Positions 30,891 through 40,965 of a stretch of 64,000 nt of DNA are shown one piece after another (within the stretch, counting starts at the first letter, position 1; every line of letters begins with the position of its first letter). This stretch comes from Comamonas sp. Lineage in GTDB: Bacteria; Pseudomonadota; Gammaproteobacteria; Burkholderiales; Burkholderiaceae_C. The translations under genes and the position numbers were made by a program. The DNA is taken from contig NZ_SPEY01000050.1 in NCBI RefSeq assembly GCF_009360615.1, positions 1-64,000 on the forward strand. The letters run 5' to 3'. The notes below the pieces were generated by a model. That model searched no databases, was not told the origin of the DNA, and saw nothing but the letters and a program-made list of their open reading frames with translations.

Positions 30891-31625
30891 GTGCCGACTG
30901 CTTCGCAACCCCCTGACGCCCCGTCCGCACTGCGCGTGGGTCTGAGTGCCGGCAAATCGCTGCTGGGTGGACTGATGCTGGGTGCGTTCCTGGCCCTGGT
31001 GCTGGGTTGTGGCGCGGCCGTATTCTATTTTTCCCGCCTGATGGCCGATCCCGGCCAGGGCATTCATGCCTCGGCGCATACCGGCATCTACGGCGCCGTG
31101 ATCAGCCTGCTGATGTCGCCGCCGCTGCTGGTGGCCGTGGTGCTCATCTTCATCATTCCCGCCTATCTCATGGTCGGTCTGCAGCTGGGCCGCGCCCGCG
31201 CGGCAGGCAAGCTGGTGGCGCGCTACGGCCAGGGTCTGGCCGAGCGCCTGGCGGCCATGCTGGCGCAGCGCATCGAGGCCCTGCCCAGCGCTCACAAGGC
31301 CATGCACAAGGCGGCGGACCTGCTCACCGTGGGAGCGGCGATGGAGCATCTGCAGCCCTGGGTCGGCAACGGACGTGCCGTGCAGTTCGTGGTGCGCAGC
31401 GTGCTCAATCGCTTGCCGCTGGCCGATCTGCTCGAGGAATGGGGCCACTCGCGCGCCCAGTGGGGCAGCGAAGGCGGCAAGGACGATCCGGCGCTGCGCG
31501 CCTTTCTGGGCACCCGCATCCAGGAGATGCTGCAGGGCCTGACCGAGCCGCCCTGGACGCTGCTGTGGATCTTGCTGGCCGGGCATGCCGTCGTGCTCGG
31601 CTTCGGCATCTGGCTGACTGCCTGA
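30891..31625 (+). CDS. conserved membrane protein of unknown function
   Basis: I do not recognise the family. A GTG start at 30891 with TGGAGGGG 6 bases upstream gives 244 residues. There are two N-terminal membrane helices (about residues 25-48 and 67-90), then a ~120-residue soluble region with many Ala and Arg (GRARAAGKLVARYGQGLAERL, and WGHSRAQWGSEGG near 190). A third helix closes the protein (WTLLWILLAGHAVVLGFGIW). It lies 60 bp after recX on the same strand and may be co-transcribed. No catalytic motif is seen. Confidence 0.72.
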   Translation: MPTASQPPDAPSALRVGLSAGKSLLGGLMLGAFLALVLGCGAAVFYFSRLMADPGQGIHASAHTGIYGAVISLLMSPPLLVAVVLIFIIPAYLMVGLQLGRARAAGKLVARYGQGLAERLAAMLAQRIEALPSAHKAMHKAADLLTVGAAMEHLQPWVGNGRAVQFVVRSVLNRLPLADLLEEWGHSRAQWGSEGGKDDPALRAFLGTRIQEMLQGLTEPPWTLLWILLAGHAVVLGFGIWLTA

Positions 31626-31650
31626 GGGCCCGGGCGGGCGTGGTGCCGGC

Positions 31651-32571
31651 CTAGTCCCGGCTGCTGCGTGTCGCCCACCAGCAGATCAGCGAGCCCAGCG
31701 TGACCAGGGCCACGCCCTGCCAGAAGCTCCAGCCCGGCAGCACCTGCAGCAGGGCGCTGGCCATCAGCGCCGAGAGCACGGGCGTGAAGTAGGACGCCGC
31801 GGCCAGCAGGGCCAGCCGGCCATGTTGGATGCCATGCTCCCAGCAACTGTAGCCCAGCGCCGTGAGTGCGCCGACCAGAACCACCTGGCCGGCGGTGAGC
31901 CAGCTCCAGCGCATGGGCTGTGGGTCGCCCAGCAGCAGCCATTCGAGCCACAGCGCCAAGGCCGTCCAGGTCACGAACAGGCCCACGGCGTTGAAGCCTG
32001 CACCATGGCGGCGCGCCAGCAGCGAATAGGCCGGCCAGAGCAGGGCGGCGGCAAAACCCATGCCATAGGCCAGCGGGTTGCCCAGCACATGGCTCCACAT
32101 GAGCGGCAGGCTGAAGCTCTCGCCGCCCAGCACTCGCGCCAGGCCCCACAGGCAGATCAGCACGCCGGGCCATAGCCACCAGCGCGCAGTCTGCTGGCCG
32201 CAGAGCACGGCCAGCACGATGGTGAGGCTGGGCCAGAGGTAGTTGATGAGCCCGATCTCCATGGCCTGGTTGCGGTCGTGGGCCAGGCCCACGGCCACGG
32301 ACAGGCAGATCTCGTAGACCACGAACAGCAGGCCGCAGCCCCAGAGATAGGCCGGATGCATGCTGCGCCAGCGGGTCAGCTCGTGCCAGCCCTTGCGCCC
32401 GCGCGCCACGGCGATGCAGAGTGCGGCCATGGTGTAGAGGCAGGCCGCGCCGCCGACCGCGCCCAGCGGCTCGGCCACGGCGCGCATCAGGCCCACGGTG
32501 CAGCTCCAGCAGAGCACGGCCAGCAGGCCTATCAAGGTGGCGCGCTGCTGCAGGTTTGGATTGGGGGACAT
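31651..32571 (-). CDS. yddG: aromatic amino acid exporter, YddG-type DMT transporter
   Basis: A 306-residue membrane protein of the drug/metabolite transporter superfamily with about ten helices. The N-terminus (ATLIGLLAVLCWSCTVGLMRAVAEPLG) matches the YddG branch, which exports phenylalanine, tyrosine and related compounds. It has two EamA halves (around INYLWPSLTIVLAV, and HGIQHGRLALLAAASYFTPVLSAL). It is convergent with the unknown membrane protein gene. Assignment to YddG rests on the N-terminal pattern. Confidence 0.8.
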   Translation of the reverse strand: MSPNPNLQQRATLIGLLAVLCWSCTVGLMRAVAEPLGAVGGAACLYTMAALCIAVARGRKGWHELTRWRSMHPAYLWGCGLLFVVYEICLSVAVGLAHDRNQAMEIGLINYLWPSLTIVLAVLCGQQTARWWLWPGVLICLWGLARVLGGESFSLPLMWSHVLGNPLAYGMGFAAALLWPAYSLLARRHGAGFNAVGLFVTWTALALWLEWLLLGDPQPMRWSWLTAGQVVLVGALTALGYSCWEHGIQHGRLALLAAASYFTPVLSALMASALLQVLPGWSFWQGVALVTLGSLICWWATRSSRD

Positions 32572-32585
32572 GGGGCAGGTCTGGT

Positions 32586-32609
32586 TATCAAAACGATAGC
32601 TACCTGCGC
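32586..32609 (-). repeat. family B repeat copy between yddG and the amino acid permease
   Basis: TATCAAAACGATAGCTACCTGCGC fits GCTATCAAAA-N(4-5)-AGCTGnCAGCGC, also present at 59606-59631 and, reversed, at 5484-5513 and 54662-54691. Confidence 0.45.
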
Positions 32610-32618
32610 CTGTCAGAT

Positions 32619-32651
32619 ATGGAATTTCAGGCGAAACACCTGAAATTCCAT
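32619..32651. repeat. 13-bp perfect inverted repeat
   Basis: ATGGAATTTCAGG at 32619-32631 and CCTGAAATTCCAT at 32639-32651 with a seven-base loop CGAAACA. No T-run follows on either strand, so it is a strong hairpin but not a plain intrinsic terminator. It lies between the permease stop and the yddG start. Confidence 0.65.
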
Positions 32652-32708
32652 GCTGGGAAAGCGCCAGCTGCTATCCAAAACAAGAATGCCGCGCATTGTG
32701 CGCCGAGC

Positions 32709-34121
32709 TTACTGAATTGCCACCACACCGACCGCGGCGCGCTTGCGCACGAACTGGTAGGCCACACCCAGCACCACAAACCACAGCGGCGTGACGATCA
32801 GCGCCTGGCGCGTGTCGTCCTTGAGGGTGAGCAGCACCAGGATACCTGCGAAGAAGGCCAGGCAGGCCACGCACATGGGGACGCCGCCGGGCATCCTGAA
32901 CCGGGAGGCCCGGTGAAGCTCGGCGCGCTGGCGGCGGTACGCGATGTAGGACAGCAGAATCAGCGACCAGACGAACATGAACAGAATCGCCGATACCGTG
33001 GTCACCAGGGTGAAGGCTTCCATCAGATCGGGAATCATCCACATCAGGAAAGCACCGGCCAGCAGGCAGACGCAGGAAAACATGAGGCCGCGCGAGGGCA
33101 CGCTGCGAGAGGACAGGGTGCCGAAGGATTGGGGCGCATCCCCCTTGAGCGAGAGGCCATAGAGCATGCGGCTGGTGGAGAACACCCCGCTGTTGGCCGA
33201 GGAGGCGGCCGAGGTCAGCACCACGAAGTTGATCACGCCGGCTGCAGCGGGCAGGCCGGCCAGCACGAACAGTTCCACGAACGGGCTCTTGCCCGGCACC
33301 ACGTCGCGCCAGGGGGTGACGGTCATGATGGCCACCAGCGCCAGCACGTAGAAGACGATGATGCGCACCGGAATCGAGTTGATGGCGCGCGGCAGCGTGC
33401 GCTCCGGATCTTTGGCTTCGGCGGCGGTGGTACCCACCAGTTCGATGCCGACAAAGGCGAACACTGCAATCTGGAAGCCTGCAAAGAAGCCCATCAGGCC
33501 GTTGGGGAACATGCCGCCGTCATTCCACAGATTGGCCAGCGCAGCGTGGCGGCCTGCCGGCGATACGAAGCCCGAGAACACCATCCACAGGCCCACGCCG
33601 ATCAGCGTCACGATGGCCACGATCTTGATCATGGCAAACCAGAATTCGGTCTCGCCGAACAGCTTCACCGTCAGCAGGTTCAGGCCCAGCAGCAGCAGCA
33701 CGCAGGCAATGGCAGGCAGCCACTGCGGGATGTCGGGGAACCAGAACTGTGCGTAGCCGGTGATGGCAATCACATCCGCGATGCCGGTGACGATCCAGCA
33801 GAACCAGTAGGTCCAGCCTGTGAAAAAGCCCGCCCAGGGGCCCAGCAGATCGGCAGAGAAATCGATGAAGGAGCGGTACTGAAGATTGGACAGCAGCAGC
33901 TCGCCCATGGCCCGCATCACGAAGAACAGCATGATGCCGATGGTCATGTACACGAAGATGATGGAGGGGCCGGCCAGGCTGATGGTCTTGCCCGAGCCCA
34001 TGAACAGACCCGTGCCGATGGCGCCGCCGATGGCGATCAGCTGTATGTGGCGATTGGTGAGATTGCGTTGCAGGTGGTCATGGCCATCCTGGCCCGGCGC
34101 GCCTGATGCCTTGCGAGTCAT
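32709..34121 (-). CDS. cycA: amino acid permease, CycA type (D-serine/D-alanine/glycine)
   Basis: APC-superfamily proton symporter. The start at 34121 (MTRKASGAPGQDGHDHLQRNLTNRHIQLIA) gives 470 residues, the length of E. coli CycA. The first helix carries IGGAIGTGLFMGSG and the family motif FVGIELVGTTAAEAKDPERTLPRAIN is complete. A longer upstream reading lacks family support. The substrate call (D-Ala/D-Ser/Gly) rests on overall resemblance. Other amino acids of the same family are possible. Confidence 0.85.
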   Translation of the reverse strand: MTRKASGAPGQDGHDHLQRNLTNRHIQLIAIGGAIGTGLFMGSGKTISLAGPSIIFVYMTIGIMLFFVMRAMGELLLSNLQYRSFIDFSADLLGPWAGFFTGWTYWFCWIVTGIADVIAITGYAQFWFPDIPQWLPAIACVLLLLGLNLLTVKLFGETEFWFAMIKIVAIVTLIGVGLWMVFSGFVSPAGRHAALANLWNDGGMFPNGLMGFFAGFQIAVFAFVGIELVGTTAAEAKDPERTLPRAINSIPVRIIVFYVLALVAIMTVTPWRDVVPGKSPFVELFVLAGLPAAAGVINFVVLTSAASSANSGVFSTSRMLYGLSLKGDAPQSFGTLSSRSVPSRGLMFSCVCLLAGAFLMWMIPDLMEAFTLVTTVSAILFMFVWSLILLSYIAYRRQRAELHRASRFRMPGGVPMCVACLAFFAGILVLLTLKDDTRQALIVTPLWFVVLGVAYQFVRKRAAVGVVAIQ

Positions 34122-34462
34122 CTGAGGGAAACCTTTGCAAAAGCTGCCGTCGCCACGGAGGGCAACGCCGCCGCTGCGGCGCCGGACCGCAACGGCTGGC
34201 AGGAAACCTGAAATCCTAGGAGTCGGCAAGGATAAACCAAGCCGGCCCATGCCATCCGGGGCACTGGAATCCGGGCTCGGGCGGCCGCCTCCGGTGTGGC
34301 CAGCCGTCTTGCGCCGGCCTGTTGCGTACGGTCTGGGAAGCACGGCCAGCGGAGCCAAGCCCGATGGTCGTGCATTGTGGAATGTGGAGTGCATGCAGGC
34401 GCTGGTGCCCGTCGGGCAAGCGCCTGCAGCCATCGCAACCCTGGCGGGTCGGAGCGCAGGTC
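34122..34462. other. 341-bp gap between the permease start and the argC stop
   Basis: No gene is visible. It should hold the permease promoter. Near the argC end there is a strong 10-bp hairpin, TGCAGGCGCT at 34394-34403 with AGCGCCTGCA at 34419-34428, enclosing TGCCCG-T-CGGGCA. It has no T-run, so it may be a transcript-end stabiliser rather than a terminator. Confidence 0.5.
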
Positions 34463-35395
34463 TTACAGACCCAGCATGATCTGCAGGTTCTGCACGGCAG
34501 CGCCGCTCGCGCCCTTGCCCAGATTGTCCAGCCGCGCGATCAGCACGGCCTGGCGATATTGCTCATTAGCAAACACGCGCAGCTCCAGCTTGTTCGTATT
34601 GGCCAGGGTATCGGCGGCCAGCTTGTTGTCGTCCGTGGGCGGGAGCACGCTCACCCAGTTGGCGCTGGTGTTGGTCTTGGCGTAATGGCTGGCCAAGGCG
34701 TCATGCAGGTCGGCGGCCTTGGGGGCGCCGGGCAGCAGGTCCAGATGCAGCGGCAGCTGCACCAGCATGCCCTGGGCGAAGTTGCTCACGGCAGGGATGA
34801 AAACGGGGCGGCGGGTCATGCCGGTGTAGTGCAGGATTTCGGGAATGTGCTTGTGCGACAGGCCCAGCGCGTAGGCCTCGTAAGGGGCGGCCTCGCCGCC
34901 TTCGTAGGCCTCGATCATGGTGCGGCCGCCGCCCGTGTAGCCCGACACGGAGGGCAGGCTCACGGGGTAGTCGGCAGGAATCAGGCCGGCCGCCACCAGC
35001 GGTGCCAGCAGGGCGATGGCACCCGTGGCGTAGCAGCCGGGGTTGGAGACGCGGGTGGCGTTCCTGACCGCCTCGAGCTGGCCGGCTCGCAGCTCGGGGA
35101 AGCCGTAGACCCAGCCTGCGGCCGTGCGGTGGGCGGTGGAGGCGTCGATGATCTTGATGGCGCGACCGGTCTGCGCGGTGATGGAGTCCACCATGGCGGC
35201 CGTTTCACGGGCGGCATCGTCGTGAAGACAGAGGATGACCAGATCCACACCGGCAATCAGAGCGCGCTTGGCGGCCGGGTCCTTGCGCAGTGCGGGGTCG
35301 ATGCTGACCAGTTCCACACCCGCAAAATCGACCAGACGATCACGGATCTGCAGACCCGTGGTTCCTGCTTCTCCGTCAATAAAGACTTTTGCCAT
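34463..35395 (-). CDS. argC: N-acetyl-gamma-glutamyl-phosphate reductase, type 2
   Basis: NADPH-dependent step of arginine synthesis that converts N-acetylglutamyl phosphate to the semialdehyde. The start at 35395 ([20 protein letters not shown]) has GGAG 9 bases before it. The 310-residue length fits the shorter type 2 branch. NPGCYATGA near residue 115 holds the catalytic cysteine. The gene stands alone between the permease and sucC, so other arg genes are elsewhere. Confidence 0.95.
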   Translation of the reverse strand: MAKVFIDGEAGTTGLQIRDRLVDFAGVELVSIDPALRKDPAAKRALIAGVDLVILCLHDDAARETAAMVDSITAQTGRAIKIIDASTAHRTAAGWVYGFPELRAGQLEAVRNATRVSNPGCYATGAIALLAPLVAAGLIPADYPVSLPSVSGYTGGGRTMIEAYEGGEAAPYEAYALGLSHKHIPEILHYTGMTRRPVFIPAVSNFAQGMLVQLPLHLDLLPGAPKAADLHDALASHYAKTNTSANWVSVLPPTDDNKLAADTLANTNKLELRVFANEQYRQAVLIARLDNLGKGASGAAVQNLQIMLGL

Positions 35396-35870
35396 TGCAA
35401 TTTTCTCCTGCACCGGCGCGCGCATTTCTTTGTTGGGTATATGCCGCTGCCTGCGGCACCATTGCCGCTTTCCGAGCGGTGATTGTCCTTGAATCTGGCC
35501 AGGCATGCGCACGGCCCGTCTTTTAGGCAGGTCTGGTGCGAATGGCCCAGTAGAGCTGGCAGCTATTCGCGGTTGTCAGCACATTGCCAGCCGCTGCCTC
35601 AATGTCCTTGACTCGTATATAAGACATAAGAAAGTTGCGGGAGCAAAAGATATCGTGTAGGAATCATTTCCCTAAGGAATTCAAGGCATTGCAGCTGTTT
35701 CCGGAACACGACAAAGATGCGTGAAATTGTGGATTTTGCGCATGTTCGGGTGTCGTTTTGCGCGGTGCAGCATGGTACATTCCTGCTCGCCATGTCATAT
35801 GAACCCGATGGCCAGGCTCTCCGAGTCGGTGGCAAGCGGGTATTTCCCCTCAGTTCAGAGAGACAAAGTC
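35396..35870. other. 475-bp gap between divergent argC and sucC
   Basis: No gene is seen; the readable frames are short and lack motifs. The gap must hold the argC and sucC promoters. On the minus strand TTGCTC is followed 18 bases on by TTATAT (about 35648-35619), a possible argC promoter although far from the start. No clear sucC promoter was picked by eye. Confidence 0.35.
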
Positions 35871-37031
<1,161 letters not shown>

Positions 37032-37051
37032 TACGCCCCGGAGATAGAAAC

Positions 37052-37951
37052 ATGTCGATCTTTATCAACAAAGACACCAAGGTCATCACCCAGGGCATTA
37101 CTGGCAAGACCGGTCAGTTCCACACTGAAAAGTGCCAGGAATACGCGAACGGCAAGAACTGCTTCGTGGCAGGCGTGAACCCCAAGAAGGCTGGCGAAAA
37201 GATTTTCGACATCCCAATCTTTGGTTCCGTCAAGGACGCTGCCAAGGAAACCGGCGCTACCGTGTCCGTGATCTACGTGCCTCCCGCAGGCGCTGCTGCT
37301 GCCATCTGGGAAGCGGTTGAAGCCGATCTGGACCTGGCCATCTGCATCACCGAAGGCATCCCCGTTCGCGACATGCTGGAAGTGCGCAACAAGATGAAGG
37401 CCAAGGAAGCTGCCGGCGGCAAGAAGACTCTGCTGCTGGGCCCCAACTGCCCCGGTCTGATCACGCCTGACGAAATCAAGATCGGCATCATGCCCGGTCA
37501 CATCCACAAGAAGGGCCGCGTGGGCGTGGTGTCCCGTTCCGGTACGCTGACTTACGAAGCCGTGGCTCAGCTGAGCGAACTGGGCATTGGCCAGTCCTCG
37601 GCTGTCGGTATCGGTGGCGACCCCATCAACGGTCTGAAGCACATCGACGTGATGCGCGCCTTCAACGACGATCCCGACACCGATGCCGTGATCATGATCG
37701 GTGAAATCGGCGGTCCCGACGAAGCCGAAGCTGCCCAGTGGTGCAAGGCCAACATGAAGAAGCCTATCGTGGGCTTCATCGCTGGCGTGACAGCGCCTCC
37801 CGGCAAGCGCATGGGCCACGCCGGTGCCCTGATCTCCGGTGGCGCCGACACGGCTGACGCCAAGCTGGCCATCATGGAAGAGTGCGGCTTCACCATCACC
37901 CGCAACCCTTCCGAGATGGGTCGCCTGCTGCAAGGCCTGCTGAAGAAGTAA
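37052..37951 (+). CDS. sucD: succinyl-CoA synthetase, ADP-forming, alpha subunit
   Basis: CoA-binding subunit with the phosphorylated histidine. It is 299 residues long, close to the usual ~290. ITGKTGQFHTEKC near residue 18 is the CoA-binding loop. The active-site histidine is in AGVTAPPGKRMGHAGALISGG near residue 255. It is 20 bp behind sucC with a GGAGAT ribosome-binding site, and the two subunits form the active enzyme. Confidence 0.97.
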   Translation: MSIFINKDTKVITQGITGKTGQFHTEKCQEYANGKNCFVAGVNPKKAGEKIFDIPIFGSVKDAAKETGATVSVIYVPPAGAAAAIWEAVEADLDLAICITEGIPVRDMLEVRNKMKAKEAAGGKKTLLLGPNCPGLITPDEIKIGIMPGHIHKKGRVGVVSRSGTLTYEAVAQLSELGIGQSSAVGIGGDPINGLKHIDVMRAFNDDPDTDAVIMIGEIGGPDEAEAAQWCKANMKKPIVGFIAGVTAPPGKRMGHAGALISGGADTADAKLAIMEECGFTITRNPSEMGRLLQGLLKK

Positions 37952-38047
37952 GCCCGTGCAGAAAGTTCGTGATACGGCGTTGAATTTACGCAGTATTACG
38001 AACTGGCAAGACGGGCTCCGCGCCCTACACTGCCTCCACTCTTAAAA

Positions 38048-38074
38048 GAAAGCGCCGCGCAATGCGGCGCTTTC
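38048..38074 (+). terminator. probable terminator after sucCD
   Basis: GAAAGCGCCGC at 38048-38058 pairs with GCGGCGCTTTC at 38064-38074 over a five-base loop. The T tract is short (TTTCGT), so it is weaker than the others in this window. Confidence 0.65.
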
Positions 38075-38098
38075 GTATTCAAAACAGTGGAGTCACAA

Positions 38099-38791
38099 AT
38101 GGAATTTCTCAATAGTGCCGATTTCTGGATCGGCCTGGTGAAGATCATCTGGATCAACATCATCCTCTCCGGCGACAACGCCGTGGTCATCGCGCTGGCC
38201 GCGCGCTCGCTTCCCCCTGAACAGCAGAAGAAAGCCATCATGTTCGGCTCCGGCGCTGCCGTGGTGCTGCGTATCGTGCTGACCGTGGTGGCAGCCAAGC
38301 TGCTGGAACTCTCCTTCCTGCAGGTCGTGGGCGGCTGCCTGCTGCTGTGGATCGGCTATCAGCTGCTGACCGGCGACGAAGACGGTGAAGGCGAGGCCAA
38401 GGGCCATGGCTCCATGATGACCGCCATCCGTACCATCCTGATTGCCGACCTGGTGATGAGCCTGGACAACGTGATTGCCGTGGCGGCTACCGCCCAGGGC
38501 AATATGGTGCTGCTGATCCTGGGTCTGGCCATTTCCATTCCCCTGGTGATCTTCGGCTCCACGCTGATGATCAAGCTCATGGAGCGCTTCCCTGTCATCG
38601 TCACGCTGGGCGCTGCGCTGATCGGCTGGGTGGGTGGCGAGACCATCGTCAACGACAACCTGCTGCATGGCTACACCATGGCTCACCCCTGGCTGCACTA
38701 TGCCGCCGCTGCTGCCGGCGCCGTGCTGGTGGTCGGACTGGGCAAGTTCATGCAGGCGCGCTCTGCGAAGAAGGAAATCGCTGCGGCCTGA
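38099..38791 (+). CDS. TerC/YjbE family integral membrane protein (metal ion efflux type), copy 1
   Basis: A ~230-residue membrane protein with about seven helices. The start at 38099 (MEFLNSADFWIGLVKIIWINI) has GGAG 6 bases upstream. The paired acidic motifs of the family are clear: ILSGDNAVVIALAARSLPPEQQ and IADLVMSLDNVIAVAATAQG. The family exports manganese or is linked to tellurite resistance. This copy lacks an upstream riboswitch, unlike the copy at 57327-58082. A strong terminator follows. Confidence 0.9.
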   Translation: MEFLNSADFWIGLVKIIWINIILSGDNAVVIALAARSLPPEQQKKAIMFGSGAAVVLRIVLTVVAAKLLELSFLQVVGGCLLLWIGYQLLTGDEDGEGEAKGHGSMMTAIRTILIADLVMSLDNVIAVAATAQGNMVLLILGLAISIPLVIFGSTLMIKLMERFPVIVTLGAALIGWVGGETIVNDNLLHGYTMAHPWLHYAAAAAGAVLVVGLGKFMQARSAKKEIAAA

Positions 38792-38816
38792 TCGCCCCGA
38801 CAATCCCATCTCCCGA

Positions 38817-38848
38817 AAAACGCACCGTGGCGACACGGTGCGTTTTTT
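38817..38848 (+). terminator. intrinsic terminator after terC copy 1
   Basis: CGCACCGT at 38821-38828 and ACGGTGCG at 38835-38842 with a six-base loop, preceded by A-run and followed by six T. Confidence 0.92.
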
Positions 38849-39292
38849 GATGGCCGTAGCGTGGACGCACACGGTGTGAACATGGCCTCCATCCATTGCC
38901 CATCCCGGGGCTTGTGAGCCCGGTCGCCCAGCAGAGTTCGGACCTTGCCGGCCTGTCGGGTGTGTCCATGCACGCCACTCGCCACGATGAGAGTCTGGGC
39001 CTGATTGCCGCCGTGTCGCCCGCCGGGATGGGCCAAGGCCACCGTGGGCTACAGCATCCAATACCTGGCCGCTGCCGATGGCTCAAGCTTGCTAGCCTGT
39101 GGATCGGGCAGGAAGTGCTCTCCTGCCGCGAAGACCAGGGGCCGCTGTGCGCCATCCTGTCGGCCAGGGCGCGCAATATCGCTCCGGTGGACCAGGGAAG
39201 ACGATCCCTGGTCGCTGCCGGGCCTGTTCTTCTTCGGAGGGCAGGCGGGCTGCCGCCCGGGCCGGCGCGGCCAGGGCACACTATGCGCCATC
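38849..39292. other. 444-bp stretch without a clear gene
   Basis: Open frames exist on both strands but none carries a recognisable domain. A minus-strand frame around 38900-39040 reads IVASGVHGHTRQAGKVRTLLGD, which looks protein-like but has no start or ribosome-binding site I trust. It may be a decayed gene fragment. It must also contain the promoter of the reductase-like gene at 39293. Confidence 0.35.
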
Positions 39293-39862
39293 ATGAAGAC
39301 TCAGTACTACACCGCCTCCAGCCTGGACGGGTTTCTTGCCACCGAGGACGACTCTCTGGACTGGCTGTTTCCCCTGGGCAGCCTGACGCAGTCCAGCTAT
39401 CCAGGCTTCATTGCCCAGGTCGGTGCGCTGGCCATGGGCTCGGCCACCTATGAATGGATGGTCCGCAACGCCGACGCGGTGAAGCGCGAGACCGGCGCGG
39501 CCTGGCCATATGCGCAGCCTGCATGGGTTTTCTCCAGCCGACGGCTGCCGTTGATCGAGGGTGCCGATGTGCGCTTTGTCAGCGGCGATGTGCGGCCCGT
39601 GCAGGCATGCATGAGGGCGGAGGCCGGGGACAAGAACCTCTGGATCGTGGGCGGTGGAGACCTGGCAGGCCAGTTTCATGACGCGGGTCTGCTGGACGAG
39701 GTGATCGTGCAGATCGGCTCGGCCACTCTGGGTCAGGGCAAGCCTCTGTTGCCGCGCCGGTTGCTGAGTCCGGTGCTGCAGTTGCAGTCCGTGCAGCAGA
39801 TGGGCCGCGGCATGGCAGAGCTGCGCTACACCGTGTGCAGGGCGCAGCAGCCGGAAAGCTAA
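39293..39862 (+). CDS. dihydrofolate reductase / RibD C-terminal family protein
   Basis: A 189-residue protein with the RibD_C fold that binds NADPH. The start at 39293 (MKTQYYTASSLDGFLATEDDSLDWL) carries the family signature YxAxSLDGFxA. GALAMGSATYEWM near residue 45 and NLWIVGGGDLAGQF near residue 125 are the nucleotide-binding parts. The enzymatic activity of this branch is generally not known. The stop overlaps the convergent DMT transporter gene by 4 bp. Confidence 0.88.
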   Translation: MKTQYYTASSLDGFLATEDDSLDWLFPLGSLTQSSYPGFIAQVGALAMGSATYEWMVRNADAVKRETGAAWPYAQPAWVFSSRRLPLIEGADVRFVSGDVRPVQACMRAEAGDKNLWIVGGGDLAGQFHDAGLLDEVIVQIGSATLGQGKPLLPRRLLSPVLQLQSVQQMGRGMAELRYTVCRAQQPES

Positions 39863-40743
39863 CGGCTGTCCCTGGCTGGCCAGAGCACCGAGGCAATGGC
39901 CACCACCATCAGGCAGACGGCGGTCCAGTCCTGCCAGTGCAGGATCTCGCCCAGCCACCAGGCACCCGCAAACACGCCCAGCACCGGAATCATCATCACG
40001 CTCAGCGTGGACGCCACGGGGGGAAGGCTGCGCGCCAGATAGAACCACACGGCCTGGGCAAAGCCCAGCACCAGAACACCATTGAAAGCGATGGCAGCCA
40101 GCGCGCTCTGGTCGGGCGCATGCCACTGTCCTCGCTCGAAAACAAAGGCCAGCACGGTCAGTACCACGGTGGTGATGGTCACCATCCACAGCGACAGCGT
40201 CATCAGCGGTACCGGCACCTCCGTGCGGCGCAACAGCTGCGTGCCCCAGGCCCAGCCGGCGGCGGCCACCAGCATCAGCAGCACGCCCAGGGGCTTGCTG
40301 CCCAGGGCGCCAACCTCATGCCACAGCAGCAGCAGCACGCCGGCAAGGGCCGCTCCCACGCCGGCCCAGGCGCGTGCGCCCAGCCGCTCCCGGAAGAACA
40401 GGCTGCCGAATACGGCCGAGAAGATGGGCATGGTGTAGCCCAGAATCGCCGCCCGCCCGCTGGACAGCGTCGGGATGGCAATGATGATCAGGCAGTGCCA
40501 GAGCACCATGTTGAACAGCGAGAGCTTGGCCAGCTCGCCCCAGTAGCTGCGCGGTATGCTCAGCGGCAGGCCCTTTGTGGCGACGAAGAGCGCCAGAATG
40601 GGCAGACCCACCCACATGCTGGCCATGCGAAAGCTCAGCGGCGGGAAATGCTGTACGCCGAGCTTCATGACCGGCCAGTTCAGCCCCCAGACCATGGTGA
40701 GCAAGACAAGAAGAACGAGCTGTTTGGGCGTGAACGAAGGCAT
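39859..40743 (-). CDS. EamA/RhaT family DMT transporter
   Basis: A 294-residue membrane protein of about ten helices in two EamA repeats (LTMVWGLNWPVMKLGVQHF at the start; a second around GVLVLGFAQAVWFYLAR). The motif MMIPVLGVFAGAWWLGEIL in the second half is typical. The substrate is unknown. It converges on the reductase-like gene. A family A repeat lies upstream between it and pyrF. Confidence 0.85.
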   Translation of the reverse strand: MPSFTPKQLVLLVLLTMVWGLNWPVMKLGVQHFPPLSFRMASMWVGLPILALFVATKGLPLSIPRSYWGELAKLSLFNMVLWHCLIIIAIPTLSSGRAAILGYTMPIFSAVFGSLFFRERLGARAWAGVGAALAGVLLLLWHEVGALGSKPLGVLLMLVAAAGWAWGTQLLRRTEVPVPLMTLSLWMVTITTVVLTVLAFVFERGQWHAPDQSALAAIAFNGVLVLGFAQAVWFYLARSLPPVASTLSVMMIPVLGVFAGAWWLGEILHWQDWTAVCLMVVAIASVLWPARDSR

Positions 40744-40775
40744 GGGTGTGGATTATCTCCCCTTGAATGACTTTC

Positions 40776-40878
40776 TCCCCCTGAGTGGCTGCGCCTAGGC
40801 GGCCCTGCCGCTTCCCCCTCACTCGCTTCGCGGGAGGGGGACGACACCGTGGGTGCGCGGCGGCGCTTCCCCGGTGTC
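40776..40878 (+). repeat. dispersed GC-rich repeat, family A, copy 3
   Basis: Begins CCCCCTGAGTGGCTGC, then GCCTAGGCGGCCCTGCCGC, a C5..G6 inverted pair around CACTCGCTTCGCGG, and ends near GCTTCCCCGGTGTC. It lies in the gap between two divergent genes, so here it does not supply a stop codon. Confidence 0.75.
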
Positions 40879-40965
40879 ACCGAGTTGGTGTGTGCGTCTG
40901 TTTTGCGGCCTGGCGCAAGACCTGTAGCGGGGCTTGGAAGGGGCGAACAACTAAAATCACGCTTT

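Noticed and set aside
32421-34106. Long plus-strand frame opposite the amino acid permease
   Set aside because: His/Gln/Gly-rich shadow without motifs; the minus-strand permease is complete.
37952-38098. Manganese riboswitch ahead of terC copy 1
   Set aside because: Looked for GGGGAGTA and the GACCTTTG box; neither is present. Only a terminator hairpin was found.
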